The notes beneath the pieces are model-generated. The model worked only from the letters and a program-made list of their open reading frames with translations. It ran no database searches and had not been told where the DNA came from. Of a stretch of 64,000 nucleotides of DNA, positions 14,796-23,153 are shown one piece after another. Every line of letters begins with the position of its first letter. Position 1 is the stretch's first letter. This DNA comes from Lysobacter enzymogenes (GTDB taxonomy: Bacteria > Pseudomonadota > Gammaproteobacteria > Xanthomonadales > Xanthomonadaceae), in the NCBI RefSeq assembly GCF_900106525.1, contig NZ_FNOG01000001.1:124001-188000 (forward strand), written 5' to 3'. A program made the position numbers and the translations under genes.

Positions 14796-16022
14796 TCATG
14801 CGTAGCGCGTCTGTCGCGGCGCGGGCGGCGCCGTCTCGGCGCGCAACTGCGCCGCCAGCGCCTGCAAGCGATCCGGACGCAGCAGTCCATAGTGATAGAA
14901 CGAAACCCCGCCGATGCCCGCGGCCTGCAACGCCGCCAGCGCCGCGCCGAGCTCGGCGCCGTCGCCCAGGTCCGGCGGGCCGGGGCGCAGGATCGCGCGC
15001 ACCCGCGCCGGGTCGCCGACGCGCTGCACGGTGTCGAAGGCGTCGGCGGCCACGCGCGCGGCGTCGGCTTCGTAGAACGGCACTTCCACGCCGTCGCAGG
15101 CGCGGGCCAGGGCGGCGAGGTGGCTGCCTTCGAGCCAGGCGTTGGCGGTCGGCCGCTGCGCGGTGGGAATCGTCCACACCTCGCGGTCGCGCGGCACCCG
15201 CGCGCGGATCGCCGCGACCACCTCGGCGACGCGTTTTTGCCGCAGCTGCAGATACGCCGCCAACTGCGGCATCTCCAGCAGATCCGCCATCAGCCACGCC
15301 GCCGCCTGATCCGGCGCGGCGTCCACCGGCGCGGCCAGATACGCATCGGTGCGCGCGCGCACCCGCGCCGCCAGCGCGTCGGCGTCCAGGTCGGCGTCGC
15401 CGGCCAGGCGCCGGCAGTGGCTGCAGAAGCACAGGCCCAGCAGCGTTTCCAGCCACAGGTTGCCGCGCGCCTGCATGAATTCGTGGCGATGGCCGTGCGC
15501 ATAAGGCAGCCAGTTCGGCGTTTCCAGCACCAGTCCGCGCAGCGGCAGGCGGGCGATGTCGGCGCACAGCGCCAGCGCATACTCGAACGCGGCCGGCGAA
15601 GACGGGCACAGGTTGTGGACGTAGGCATCGCCCCAGGCGTTGCGCGCCACGTGCAGCGGATGCTGCGCGCCCAGCGGGCGGTTGTGCAGCAGTACGATGC
15701 GGGCGCGCAGTTGCAGGCGCGCGTCGCCGGCGAGATCGTCGACGACGTGGCGCAGCGCCGGGTCGCTGTGCGCGAGCGGCGCGATCTCGCCGTAGCCGCG
15801 CGGATCGGGTTCGAAACACACCGCGCCGTCCTCGGGAAACACCACGCGGCTGCCGCGGTGCTGCGGGCTGACGAACTGGCCGCCGTGGCTGCTCAGCGCC
15901 AGGGTCGCGCCGGTCATGCCCAGCGCGCTCGCCTGCGCGGCGAACTCGCGCGCGCCGCGCGAGGCCACGTCCCAGGGATGGACATACAGCGAGCGCAATG
16001 GGGTGGAATGAACGGCCGACAT
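14796..16022 (-). CDS. Uncharacterised TIM-barrel, glycosidase-like protein with CxCxxC motif
   Basis: This encodes 408 residues. ATG 16022 was chosen because AAGGAA lies about 8 bases before it. There is no signal peptide, so the protein should be cytoplasmic. Alternating strand and helix segments suggest a beta/alpha barrel: RSLYVHPWDV, GATLALSSHGGQFVSP, RARIVLLHNRP, AYVHNLCPSSPAAFEYALAL, LVLETPNWLPYAHGH, EVWTIPTAQR and a terminal GVSFYHYGLL. In the middle is C198-x-C200-x-x-C203 (LCFCSHCRRLAG), a motif met in several uncharacterised glycoside-hydrolase-like proteins, perhaps a structural metal site. The opposite-strand neighbour across a shared promoter region is a GH109 enzyme. Function unknown; a hydrolase of small glycosides is a guess. 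Confidence 0.7.
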   Translation of the reverse strand: MSAVHSTPLRSLYVHPWDVASRGAREFAAQASALGMTGATLALSSHGGQFVSPQHRGSRVVFPEDGAVCFEPDPRGYGEIAPLAHSDPALRHVVDDLAGDARLQLRARIVLLHNRPLGAQHPLHVARNAWGDAYVHNLCPSSPAAFEYALALCADIARLPLRGLVLETPNWLPYAHGHRHEFMQARGNLWLETLLGLCFCSHCRRLAGDADLDADALAARVRARTDAYLAAPVDAAPDQAAAWLMADLLEMPQLAAYLQLRQKRVAEVVAAIRARVPRDREVWTIPTAQRPTANAWLEGSHLAALARACDGVEVPFYEADAARVAADAFDTVQRVGDPARVRAILRPGPPDLGDGAELGAALAALQAAGIGGVSFYHYGLLRPDRLQALAAQLRAETAPPAPRQTRYA

Positions 16023-16276
16023 CTTTCGATTCCTTGTAATTCTCAACGATAAACTTTCGGTTTTCGCCGCGCTTCGCGATCTATCCTAATGAATTCGATA
16101 CTTATGCCACATTGTGCGGCGCAAAATGCATCCTGAATATTCGTAATATATTTTATCGAAAGAAATTAGAAAGATTTACCTTCCGATATGTTTCGATCAA
16201 CGCTGCGCCGGGCGCAGCGCCGAGGCGTCCTTCTGACGTCGTCTATTCGCCGCACCGCATCCACCGAGGCCTTTGC
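16023..16276. promoter_or_regulatory. AT-rich divergent promoter region
   Basis: The 254 bases between the barrel-protein gene and the GH109 gene are strikingly AT-rich from about 16020 to 16200 compared with the rest of the window, with tracts such as CGTAATATATTTTATCG. Inverted CTTTCG/CGAAAG hexamers occur near 16050 and 16157. Both divergent promoters and probably a regulator site lie here. The operon carrying the RpiR gene is close, so it is a candidate target. No exact operator was identified. Confidence 0.55.
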
Positions 16277-17638
16277 ATGAACCGACGCGACTTCATCGCC
16301 AGCTCCGCGACCGCGGGCACTTTGCTGGCCGCCAACGCCTTCGCACCGGCGCTCGCGCGCAAGCGCTCCAAGCTGCGCCTGGGCCTGATCGGCACCGGCA
16401 TGCGCGGCCAGGTGCTGCTCAAGGAACTGGTGCGCCGCGACGACGTCGAAGTCGTCGCGCTGTGCGACATCGAACCGATCATGCTCGGCCGCGCGCTGGC
16501 GATGATCGACAAGGCCGGCAAGCCCAAGCCCAAGCCCGCGACCTACGGCGACGGCGGCGACGTCGATGCGTATCGCAAGATGCTGGCCAAGGGCGGCCTG
16601 GACGGCGTGATCGTCGCCACGCCGTGGGAGTACCACGCGCCGATGGCGATCGCGGCGATGCAGGCGCGCATCGCGGTCGGCTGCGAAGTGGTCGCCGGCA
16701 TCACCCTGGACGACCACTGGCAGGTGCTGCGCACCCAGCTCAAGACCGGCACGCCGTACATGCTGCTGGAGAACGTGTGCTATCGCCGCGATGTGCTGGC
16801 GGTGCTCAACATGGTCCGGCAGGGCCTGTTCGGCGAACTGGTGCATCTGCAAGGCGGCTATCAGCACGACCTGCGTGCGGTGAAGTTCAACAACGGCAAC
16901 CCGGACCAGCCCTACGGCAGCGGCGTGGAGTTCGGACCGAAGGGATGGTCGGAAGCGCGCTGGCGCACCGAGCATTCGGTCAAGCGCGATGGCGACCTGT
17001 ATCCGAGCCACGGCATCGGCCCCTGCGCGATGGCGGCGAACATCCATCGCGGCAACCGCTTCACCTACCTCAGCGCGATGTCGAGCAAGCCGCGCGGCCT
17101 GCACGACTACATCGTCAAGAAAGCCGGCGCGGAGCATCCCAACGCCAAGGTCAAGTTCAAGCTCGGCGACCTGGTGACCACCCAGATCGCCTGCGCCAAC
17201 GGCGAGACCATCGTGCTGCAGCACGACACCTCGCTGCCGCGCCCGTACTCGCTGGGCTTTCGCGTGCAGGGCACCGACGGGCTGTGGATGGACGTCAACG
17301 ACTCGATCCACATCGAAGGCAAGAGCAAGCCGCACGAGTGGGACAAGGCCGACGTGTGGCTGGACCAGTACGACCACCCGCTGTGGAAGCGCCACGGCGC
17401 CACCGCCGCCGGCGCCGGCCACGGCGGCATGGACTGGTTCGTGATCAACGCCTTCGTCGAAGCGCTCAAGGCCGACGCGCCGATGCCGATCGACATCTAT
17501 GACGCGGTGGCCTGGAGCGCGATCACGCCGTTGTCGGAGCAGTCCATCGCCGAGCACCGCACGCTCGAGTTCCCGGACTTCACCGACGGCAAGTGGAAGG
17601 ACCGCAAGCCGATCTTCGGTTTCGACGACCGGTACTGA
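16277..17638 (+). CDS. Tat-exported GH109 alpha-N-acetylgalactosaminidase-like enzyme
   Basis: This encodes 453 residues from ATG 16277, with GAGG eight bases upstream. The N-terminus is a twin-arginine signal (MNRRDFIASSATAGTLLAAN). A Rossmann NAD-binding domain follows (about 33-165: LGLIGTGMRGQVLL, VIVATPWEYHAP) and a GFO_IDH_MocA C-terminal domain. GH109 signatures are clear: GGYQHDLRAVKF, YPSHGIGPCAMAANIHRGNR, SAMSSKPRGLHDYIVKK, PRPYSLGFRVQGT and GHGGMDWFVINAF. Family enzymes use NAD as a redox cofactor to remove terminal alpha-GalNAc, acting in the periplasm with prefolded cofactor, which fits Tat export. A different Gfo/Idh-type hexosaminidase or oxidoreductase specificity remains possible. 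Confidence 0.87.
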   Translation: MNRRDFIASSATAGTLLAANAFAPALARKRSKLRLGLIGTGMRGQVLLKELVRRDDVEVVALCDIEPIMLGRALAMIDKAGKPKPKPATYGDGGDVDAYRKMLAKGGLDGVIVATPWEYHAPMAIAAMQARIAVGCEVVAGITLDDHWQVLRTQLKTGTPYMLLENVCYRRDVLAVLNMVRQGLFGELVHLQGGYQHDLRAVKFNNGNPDQPYGSGVEFGPKGWSEARWRTEHSVKRDGDLYPSHGIGPCAMAANIHRGNRFTYLSAMSSKPRGLHDYIVKKAGAEHPNAKVKFKLGDLVTTQIACANGETIVLQHDTSLPRPYSLGFRVQGTDGLWMDVNDSIHIEGKSKPHEWDKADVWLDQYDHPLWKRHGATAAGAGHGGMDWFVINAFVEALKADAPMPIDIYDAVAWSAITPLSEQSIAEHRTLEFPDFTDGKWKDRKPIFGFDDRY

Positions 17639-17650
17639 GCGATCGATGCG

Positions 17651-17671
17651 CCGCCGTCCTCGCGACGGCGG
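17651..17671 (+). terminator. Hairpin between convergent genes
   Basis: A perfect 8-bp stem CCGCCGTC/GACGGCGG with a 5-base loop lies 12 bases after the GH109 stop and 70 bases from the end of the convergent AraC gene. There is no T-run, so it is at best a weak or Rho-assisted terminator. Confidence 0.45.
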
Positions 17672-17740
17672 TGCGTTGCTTCAGGGCGGCCGATCGAAGC
17701 CGGTCGCGTCGTCGCCTGGCGGCGTCTGCGCGCGCCGGTT

Positions 17741-18496
17741 TCAGCCCATCGCGCTCCACCGCCCATCCCGATGCAGCGCCCGATAATCCCGCGGCGCCAT
17801 CCCCACCATCGCCTTGAACTGGCGCGCGAACGCGCTTTGGTCGGTGAAGCCGCAGGCCAGGCCGACGTCGGCGATGCTGGCCGCGCCGTGCAGGTCGCGC
17901 ATCGCCGCTTCGATGCGCAGGCGGGTCAGGGTCTGCTGCGGTGTGAGCTGGAACACGCGCTGAAAATGCCGCTCCAGTTGCGCCACCGACAGGTCGGCCA
18001 GCCGCGCCAGCGCGGCGATGCGCAGCGGCTCGGCGAAGTGCAGCTGCATGTGTTCGAACACCCGGCGCAGGCGCTCGTAAGTGGGGTCGCGGCCGTCCGG
18101 CGCGCCGAGGTCGCGCGACAAGCCGACCAGTCCGCGACTGCCGCAGGGCAAGGTCAGCGGGCGCTTGCCGGTCAGGCACCAGCCGGGCCGGCGGTTCGGG
18201 TACAGATGCACTTCGAGCTGGTTCTCGATGGTGCCGCCGTCGAGCACGCGCCGGTCCTGTTGCGCGTAACGCGCGGCCAGCCGCGCTGGGAAGACTTCCG
18301 CCACTTCGCGGCCGATCACGTCCTCGCGCCGCTTCAGCCCGAGCCGCCGCACCAGGGTCAGGTTGGCGTGGGTGTAGCGGCCGGCGCCGTCCTTGACGAA
18401 GAACACCACGTCGGCGAGCGCGTCGCACAGGGTCTGCATCAGTTCGGCATCGATCCGCACCGGGTCGGAAGCGGCGGCGGGCAGGGCAGGGGCCAT
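17741..18496 (-). CDS. AraC-family regulator with PAS-like sensor domain
   Basis: This encodes 251 residues. The N-terminal half (about 15-125) resembles a PAS domain: DALADVVFFVKDGAGRYTHANLT followed by IGREVAEVFPARLAARYAQQDRRVL. The C-terminal half (about 145-245) is an AraC DNA-binding domain with two helix-turn-helix units (LRIAALARLADLSVAQLERHF and IADVGLACGFTDQSAFARQFK, then GMAPRDYRALH). PAS-AraC regulators of this layout commonly stand beside hydroxyproline genes. It is divergent from the hydroxyproline epimerase gene across 104 bases and is the likely activator of that operon, with hydroxyproline or a pathway intermediate as effector. Confidence 0.88.
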   Translation of the reverse strand: MAPALPAAASDPVRIDAELMQTLCDALADVVFFVKDGAGRYTHANLTLVRRLGLKRREDVIGREVAEVFPARLAARYAQQDRRVLDGGTIENQLEVHLYPNRRPGWCLTGKRPLTLPCGSRGLVGLSRDLGAPDGRDPTYERLRRVFEHMQLHFAEPLRIAALARLADLSVAQLERHFQRVFQLTPQQTLTRLRIEAAMRDLHGAASIADVGLACGFTDQSAFARQFKAMVGMAPRDYRALHRDGRWSAMG

Positions 18497-18537
18497 GTGG
18501 GCAGCGGCGGCGCGGGCGGCGGAGGTTGCCGCCGATT

Positions 18538-18553
18538 ATGCCGAATTCCGCAT
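18538..18553. promoter_or_regulatory. Dyad in the AraC/epimerase intergenic region
   Basis: The imperfect dyad ATGCCGAATTCCGCAT, centred on GAATTC, sits in the only AT-richer part of the 104-base divergent spacer, next to a GATTATG sequence that could act as a -10. It is a candidate operator for the AraC-type regulator; this is inference from position and symmetry. Confidence 0.35.
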
Positions 18554-18600
18554 CGGCGTCCGCCAAGCTCGTCTAGACCCTGGCGGCCCGCGCCGCGAGC

Positions 18601-19548
18601 ATGTCCAACATGCACAGCCTCGACATCATCGACTCGCACACCGGCGGCGAACCCACCCGCGTAGTGGTCGCCGGATTCCCCGATCTCGGCGGCGGCCCCC
18701 TGGCCGAGCAGCGCCAGCGCTTCGCCCAGCGGTTCGACCGTTGGCGCAGCGCGGTGGCGTGCGAGCCGCGCGGCTCCGACCCGGTGGTCGGCGCGCTGCT
18801 GCTGCCGCCGCAATCGCCCGGCGCCTGCGCCGGCACGATCTTCTTCAACAACGTCGGTTACCTCGGCATGTGCGGGCACGGCACCATCGGCCTGGTGCGC
18901 ACGCTGCAGTTCCTCGGCCGGATCGAGCCGGGCGAGCACCGCATCGACACGCCGGTCGGCACGGTCGGCGCGCGCCTGCACGAGGACGGCCGGGTCTCGG
19001 TCGACAACGTCGAAAGCTGGCGCCACGCGGCGCAGGTGAAGCTCGAGGTGCCCGGCTACGGCACGGTCAGCGGCGACGTGGCCTGGGGCGGCAACTGGTT
19101 CTTCATCGCCAAGGTCGCGCAGGAGATCGCGTTGGCCCATGTGCGCGAGTTGAGCGCGTTCGCCGAAGCGATTCGCGCCGCGCTGGTCGCCGCCGGCGTC
19201 ACCGGCGCCGACGGCGCCGAGATCGACCACATCGAACTGGAAACCGCTTCGCCGACGCCGGGCGTGCACGGCCGCAACTTCGTGCTGTGCCCCGGGCTGG
19301 CCTACGACCGCTCGCCCTGCGGCACCGGCACCAGCGCCAAGCTCGCCTGCCTCGCCGCCGACGGCAAGCTCGCGCCGGGCGCGGTGTGGCGGCAGGAAAG
19401 CGTGCTGGGCAGCGTGTTCGAGGGGACCTATCGCGCCGGCGAACGCGGCGTGCACCCGACCATCACCGGCAGCGCGCACATCACCGCACGCGCGCAGCTG
19501 CTGATCGACGACACCGACCCGTTCGCCTGGGGCATCGGCGCGCGCTGA
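18601..19548 (+). CDS. lhpA: 4-hydroxyproline 2-epimerase
   Basis: This encodes 315 residues from ATG 18601; ATG 18610 (MHSLDII) is an equally plausible start, because close relatives begin there. It belongs to the proline racemase superfamily. The two catalytic cysteines are present: Cys91 in MCGHGTIG and Cys240 in [12 protein letters not shown]. The signature [13 protein letters not shown] opens the protein. The enzyme interconverts trans-4-hydroxy-L-proline and cis-4-hydroxy-D-proline by two-base proton exchange in the cytoplasm. The first catalytic Cys together with the following genes distinguishes it from trans-3-hydroxyproline dehydratases. It is the first gene of the hydroxyproline operon and is divergent from its presumed AraC regulator. 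Confidence 0.93.
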   Translation: MSNMHSLDIIDSHTGGEPTRVVVAGFPDLGGGPLAEQRQRFAQRFDRWRSAVACEPRGSDPVVGALLLPPQSPGACAGTIFFNNVGYLGMCGHGTIGLVRTLQFLGRIEPGEHRIDTPVGTVGARLHEDGRVSVDNVESWRHAAQVKLEVPGYGTVSGDVAWGGNWFFIAKVAQEIALAHVRELSAFAEAIRAALVAAGVTGADGAEIDHIELETASPTPGVHGRNFVLCPGLAYDRSPCGTGTSAKLACLAADGKLAPGAVWRQESVLGSVFEGTYRAGERGVHPTITGSAHITARAQLLIDDTDPFAWGIGAR

Positions 19549-19562
19549 GCGCGGTCGCGGGC

Positions 19563-20663
19563 ATGGCCAGTTACGACCTCATCGTCATCGGCGCCGGCAT
19601 CGTCGGCGCGGCCTGCGCCGAGCGCGCCGCGCGCGAGGGTTTGCGCGTGGCCGTGATCGAGCCCGGCCCGGTCGGCGGCGGTGCGACTGCGGCGGCGATG
19701 GGGCATCTGGTGGCGATGGACGACGATCCGGCCGAACTGGCGCTGTCGCGGCTGTCGCTGCAGCTGTGGGAACGCTTCGCCGAATTGCCGCTGGCCGAAT
19801 TCAGCCGCTGCGGCACCTTGTGGGTGGCGCGCGAGCCGCGCGAACTCGACGGCGTTGCGGCCAAAGTCGCGCGCCTGGCTGCGGCCGGCGTGGCGGCACG
19901 GCGGATCGAGGCGGCGGAGTTGTACGAACTCGAACCTCATCTGGCGCCGGGCCTGTGCGGCGGCATGCTGGTGGCGCAGGAGGCGGTGGTGTATCCGCCG
20001 CGCGTGGCCCAGCACTTGCTGCAACTGGCGCGCGAATTGAAGGCCGAGTGTTATCTCGGCCGCCGCGCGACCGCGTTGACCGCGCACGGCGTGCGCCTGG
20101 ACGACGGCGCCGAACTGCGCGGCCCGGTGCTGGTCGCGACCGGCTGCGCCTTGCCGGAACTGTTGCCGCAACTGCCGATGCGTTCGCGCAAAGGCCATCT
20201 GGTCATCACCGAGCGCTATCCCGGCCGCATCCGTCACCAACTGCTGGAGCTGGGCTACGCCGACAGCGCCCACGGCGACGCCGACAGCAGCGTCGCCTTC
20301 AACGTGCAGCCGCGGCCGACCGGACAGATCCTGATCGGCTCCTCGCGCGAGTTCGGCCGGGACGACCGCGCCGTGTCCGCGCCGATGCTGCAACGCATGC
20401 TCGAACGCGCGTTCGCGTTCGTGCCGATGCTGCGCGAGCTGCAGGCGCTGCGGGTGTGGACCGGCTTTCGTCCGTGCACGCCGGACGGGCGGCCGTACAT
20501 CGGCGCGCTGGAGTCGCGTGCGCACACCTGGGTCGCGGCCGGCCACGAAGGCTTGGGCGTCACCACTGCGCTGGGCACCGCGCAATTGCTGATCGAACAA
20601 CTGCTCGGCCGCGCGCCGGCCATCGACCCGGCGCCGTATGCGCCGGCGCGGGCGCTGCGATGA
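19563..20663 (+). CDS. D-hydroxyproline dehydrogenase, FAD-dependent catalytic subunit
   Basis: This encodes 366 residues from ATG 19563, 14 bases after the epimerase. It is a DAO-type FAD oxidoreductase: the dinucleotide-binding GAGIVGAACAERAAREG motif is at residues about 10-26, an RKGHLVIT strand lies mid-protein, and the C-terminal RPCTPDGRPYIG and AAGHEGLGVTTALGTAQ flavin-contact motifs are intact. With the next two genes it would form the heterotrimeric dehydrogenase that oxidises cis-4-hydroxy-D-proline to delta-1-pyrroline-4-hydroxy-2-carboxylate and passes electrons to the respiratory chain. This is the beta-type subunit; the corresponding set in Pseudomonas is usually called lhpB/E/F. 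Its stop overlaps the next start by four bases (ATGA). Confidence 0.9.
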   Translation: MASYDLIVIGAGIVGAACAERAAREGLRVAVIEPGPVGGGATAAAMGHLVAMDDDPAELALSRLSLQLWERFAELPLAEFSRCGTLWVAREPRELDGVAAKVARLAAAGVAARRIEAAELYELEPHLAPGLCGGMLVAQEAVVYPPRVAQHLLQLARELKAECYLGRRATALTAHGVRLDDGAELRGPVLVATGCALPELLPQLPMRSRKGHLVITERYPGRIRHQLLELGYADSAHGDADSSVAFNVQPRPTGQILIGSSREFGRDDRAVSAPMLQRMLERAFAFVPMLRELQALRVWTGFRPCTPDGRPYIGALESRAHTWVAAGHEGLGVTTALGTAQLLIEQLLGRAPAIDPAPYAPARALR

Positions 20664-20905
20664 GCGCGCTGGTCCGCATCGAAGTCAACGGCCGCGCGGT
20701 CGACGTGCCGGCCGGCGCCAGCGTCGCCGCCGCGGTGGCTTCGGTCGCGCCGCATTTCCGCCGCTCGCGCAGCGGCCAGCCGCGCGCGCCGCTGTGCGGT
20801 ATGGGCGTGTGCTTCGAATGCCGGGTGCGCATCGACGGCGTCGAGCATCAACGCGCCTGCCTGGTGCCGGCGCGCGAAGGCATGCAGGTGGTCTGCGATG
20901 ACTGA
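20660..20905 (+). CDS. D-hydroxyproline dehydrogenase, small [2Fe-2S] subunit
   Basis: This encodes 81 residues. The ferredoxin-like fold has the cluster cysteines in PLCGMGVCFECRVRIDG and a fourth in RACLVPAREG, the pattern of the gamma subunits of opine, HCN and hydroxyproline dehydrogenases. The start ATG 20660 overlaps the preceding stop by four bases, and its own stop overlaps the next gene by eight, so all three subunits are translationally coupled. The subunit should relay electrons between the flavin subunits. Confidence 0.92.
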   Translation: MSALVRIEVNGRAVDVPAGASVAAAVASVAPHFRRSRSGQPRAPLCGMGVCFECRVRIDGVEHQRACLVPAREGMQVVCDD

Positions 20906-22250
20906 GCGCTTTGATGTGGTGGTGGTGGGCGCCGGCCCGGCCGGCCTGGCGGCGGCGCGCGCGGCGGCTTCGCACGGCGCCGAGGTCGCGCTGATAGATA
21001 TGCAGGCCAACGCGGGCGGCCAAGTGTGGCGGCGCGATGTGCGCCGGCCCTGGCCGGATCCGGCGCGCGACCGCCTCGACGCCTTGCTCGACGGCGACCG
21101 CGTGCGCTGGCTCGGACAGGCCCAGGTGATCGCAGCCGGACCGGGCCGGGTGTTGGTCGAACAGGCCGGCATCGCTTACGAATTGGAATACGGCGCGCTG
21201 GTGCTGGCGACCGGCGCGCGTGAATTGTTGCTGCCGTTTCCGGGCTGGACCTTGCCGGGCGTCACCGGCGCCGGCGGCTTGCAGGCGTTGCTCAAGCAAG
21301 GCTGGCCCATCGCCGGCAAGCGCGTGCTGATCGCCGGCAGCGGGCCGTTGCTGTTGGCTGCGGCCGACACCGCGCGGCGCCACGGCGCGCGCGTGGTCGC
21401 GATCTGCGAACAGGCGCCGGCCGCGCAACTGCGCGCCTTCGCCGGCCAACTGTGGCGTTGGCCGGGCAAGCTGGCCCAGGCCGCAGCGCTGCGCGCGCGC
21501 CTGCTCGGCGCGCCGTATCGCGCCGACACTTGGGTCGCGGCCGCGCACGGCGACGGCCCCGTGGCCGAAGTCGAATTGCACGGCGCGCGCGGCGTCGAGC
21601 GCGTCGGCGTGGATCATCTGGCGGTCGGTTACGGCCTGGTGCCGAATCTCGAACTCGCCCAGCAACTGGGCTGCGAACTGCAAGCGCACGGCGCCCACGC
21701 CAGCGTGCGCGTCGATGCGGACCTGCGCACCAACGTCGCCGGTATCTACGCCGCCGGCGAAGCCTGCGGCATCGGCGGGCGCGATTGCGCCCTGGTCGAA
21801 GGCGCGATGGCCGGCCACGCCGCCGCCGGCGCGCCCGAGGCCGCGCGCGCCCTGCGCCCGCAGCGCCAGCGCGCGCGCGCGTTCGCCGCGTTGCTGCCCG
21901 AACACTTCGCCCTGCGCGCGCAGATCGCCGATGCGGCGACCGCCGACAGCGTGGTCTGCCGCTGCGAGGACGTGCGCCTGGGCGAACTCGACGTCCACGC
22001 CGACTGGCGCGCGGCCAAGCTCGCCACCCGCTGCGGTATGGGCAGTTGCCAGGGCCGCATCTGCGGCGCGGCGCTGGCGCAGCTGCGCGGCGCCGCGTTC
22101 GCGCCGTCCGCCGGCGCCGGCACGCGCCCACCGGTATTTCCCGTCCGTCTGGCGGCGCTGGCCGCGTCCGCCGTTTCCCTGCACGAGGCGCCGCCGCCGG
22201 CGGCGTCCGCTCCGATCACGCACTCAGCCCCACAAGGAACCGTTCCATGA
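20898..22250 (+). CDS. D-hydroxyproline dehydrogenase, NAD(P)/FAD-type subunit
   Basis: This encodes 450 residues from ATG 20898. Two Rossmann motifs are visible: VVVVGAGPAGLAAARAA near the N-terminus and VLIAGSGPLLLAAADTARR at about 150. A GIYAAGEACGIGGRDCALVEG flavin motif follows. The C-terminal part carries a BFD-like [2Fe-2S] site, VVCRCEDVRLGEL with RCGMGSCQGRICG. This is the alpha-type subunit of the HcnB/OoxA class. About 45 Pro/Ala-rich residues extend beyond the Fe-S domain to the stop. The stop overlaps the next ATG (ATGA), and AAGGAA for the next gene lies within this coding sequence. Confidence 0.9.
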   Translation: MTERFDVVVVGAGPAGLAAARAAASHGAEVALIDMQANAGGQVWRRDVRRPWPDPARDRLDALLDGDRVRWLGQAQVIAAGPGRVLVEQAGIAYELEYGALVLATGARELLLPFPGWTLPGVTGAGGLQALLKQGWPIAGKRVLIAGSGPLLLAAADTARRHGARVVAICEQAPAAQLRAFAGQLWRWPGKLAQAAALRARLLGAPYRADTWVAAAHGDGPVAEVELHGARGVERVGVDHLAVGYGLVPNLELAQQLGCELQAHGAHASVRVDADLRTNVAGIYAAGEACGIGGRDCALVEGAMAGHAAAGAPEAARALRPQRQRARAFAALLPEHFALRAQIADAATADSVVCRCEDVRLGELDVHADWRAAKLATRCGMGSCQGRICGAALAQLRGAAFAPSAGAGTRPPVFPVRLAALAASAVSLHEAPPPAASAPITHSAPQGTVP

Positions 22251-23152
22251 GCACTGCTTCCATCTGGCGCGGCGTCATTCCCGCCATCACCACGCCCTTC
22301 CACGCCGACGGCTCGCTCGACCACGACTTCCTCGCCCGCCACGCGCAGCAGCTGATCGACGCCGGCTGTACCGGCATCGTCCCGCTGGGTTCGCTCGGCG
22401 AAGCGGCGACGCTCAGCTTCGAGGACAAGCTGGCGATCCTGCGCACGCTGACCGCAGCGCTGAAGGGCCGCGCGCCGGTGATCCCGGGCATCGCCGCGCT
22501 GTCGACCGACGAGGCCGTACGCCTGGCCCAGGAAGCGCAGAAGATCGGCTGCGCCGGCCTGATGGTGCTGCCGCCGTACGTGTATTCGACCGACTGGCGC
22601 GAGATGAAGGCGCACGTGGCCGCGGTGATCGGCGCGACCGCGCTGCCGTGCATGATCTACAACAACCCGGTCGCGTATAAGACCGACTTCTCGCCCGAGC
22701 AGATCGCCGAACTGGCCGGCGAATTCGCCAACGTGCAGGCGGTGAAGGAATCTTCGGCCGACGTGCGCCGCTTCGCCGCGCTGCGCGCGCTGCTGGGCGA
22801 GCGCCTGGAGTTGCTGGTCGGCATGGACGACGCCATCGTCGAAGGCGTGGCGATGGGTGCGACCGGCTGGATCGCGGGTCTGGTCAACGCGTATCCGAAG
22901 GAATCGGTGCGCCTGTTCGAACTCGCCCGCGACGGCGGCGCGCCGGCCGCGGCCGCGCTGTACGCGTGGTTCCTGCCGTTGCTGCGTCTGGACACGGTCC
23001 CTAAGTTCGTGCAACTGATCAAGCTGGTGCAGGCGCAGGTGGGCATGGGCGCCGAGCACGTGCGCGCGCCGCGGCTGGTGGTGGCCGGCGCCGAGCGCGA
23101 GGCCGCGCTGGCGGTGATCGAACGCGCCCAGGCGCAGCGTCCGGAGCTTTGA
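22247..23152 (+). CDS. Delta-1-pyrroline-4-hydroxy-2-carboxylate deaminase (DapA superfamily)
   Basis: This encodes 301 residues. It is a class I aldolase barrel of the dihydrodipicolinate synthase family. The Schiff-base lysine is Lys167 (VQAVKESSADV) and the catalytic tyrosine Tyr138 (MIYNNPVAY). The substrate carboxylate loop reads GSLGEAATLS instead of the GTTGE of DapA, as expected for non-DapA members. In the hydroxyproline pathway this enzyme (often named LhpC or HypD) deaminates and dehydrates the pyrroline product to alpha-ketoglutarate semialdehyde. The assignment rests on its place between the dehydrogenase subunits and an aldehyde dehydrogenase. It is coupled to the preceding gene by a 4-base overlap. 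Confidence 0.9.
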   Translation: MSTASIWRGVIPAITTPFHADGSLDHDFLARHAQQLIDAGCTGIVPLGSLGEAATLSFEDKLAILRTLTAALKGRAPVIPGIAALSTDEAVRLAQEAQKIGCAGLMVLPPYVYSTDWREMKAHVAAVIGATALPCMIYNNPVAYKTDFSPEQIAELAGEFANVQAVKESSADVRRFAALRALLGERLELLVGMDDAIVEGVAMGATGWIAGLVNAYPKESVRLFELARDGGAPAAAALYAWFLPLLRLDTVPKFVQLIKLVQAQVGMGAEHVRAPRLVVAGAEREAALAVIERAQAQRPEL

Positions 23153-23153
23153 G

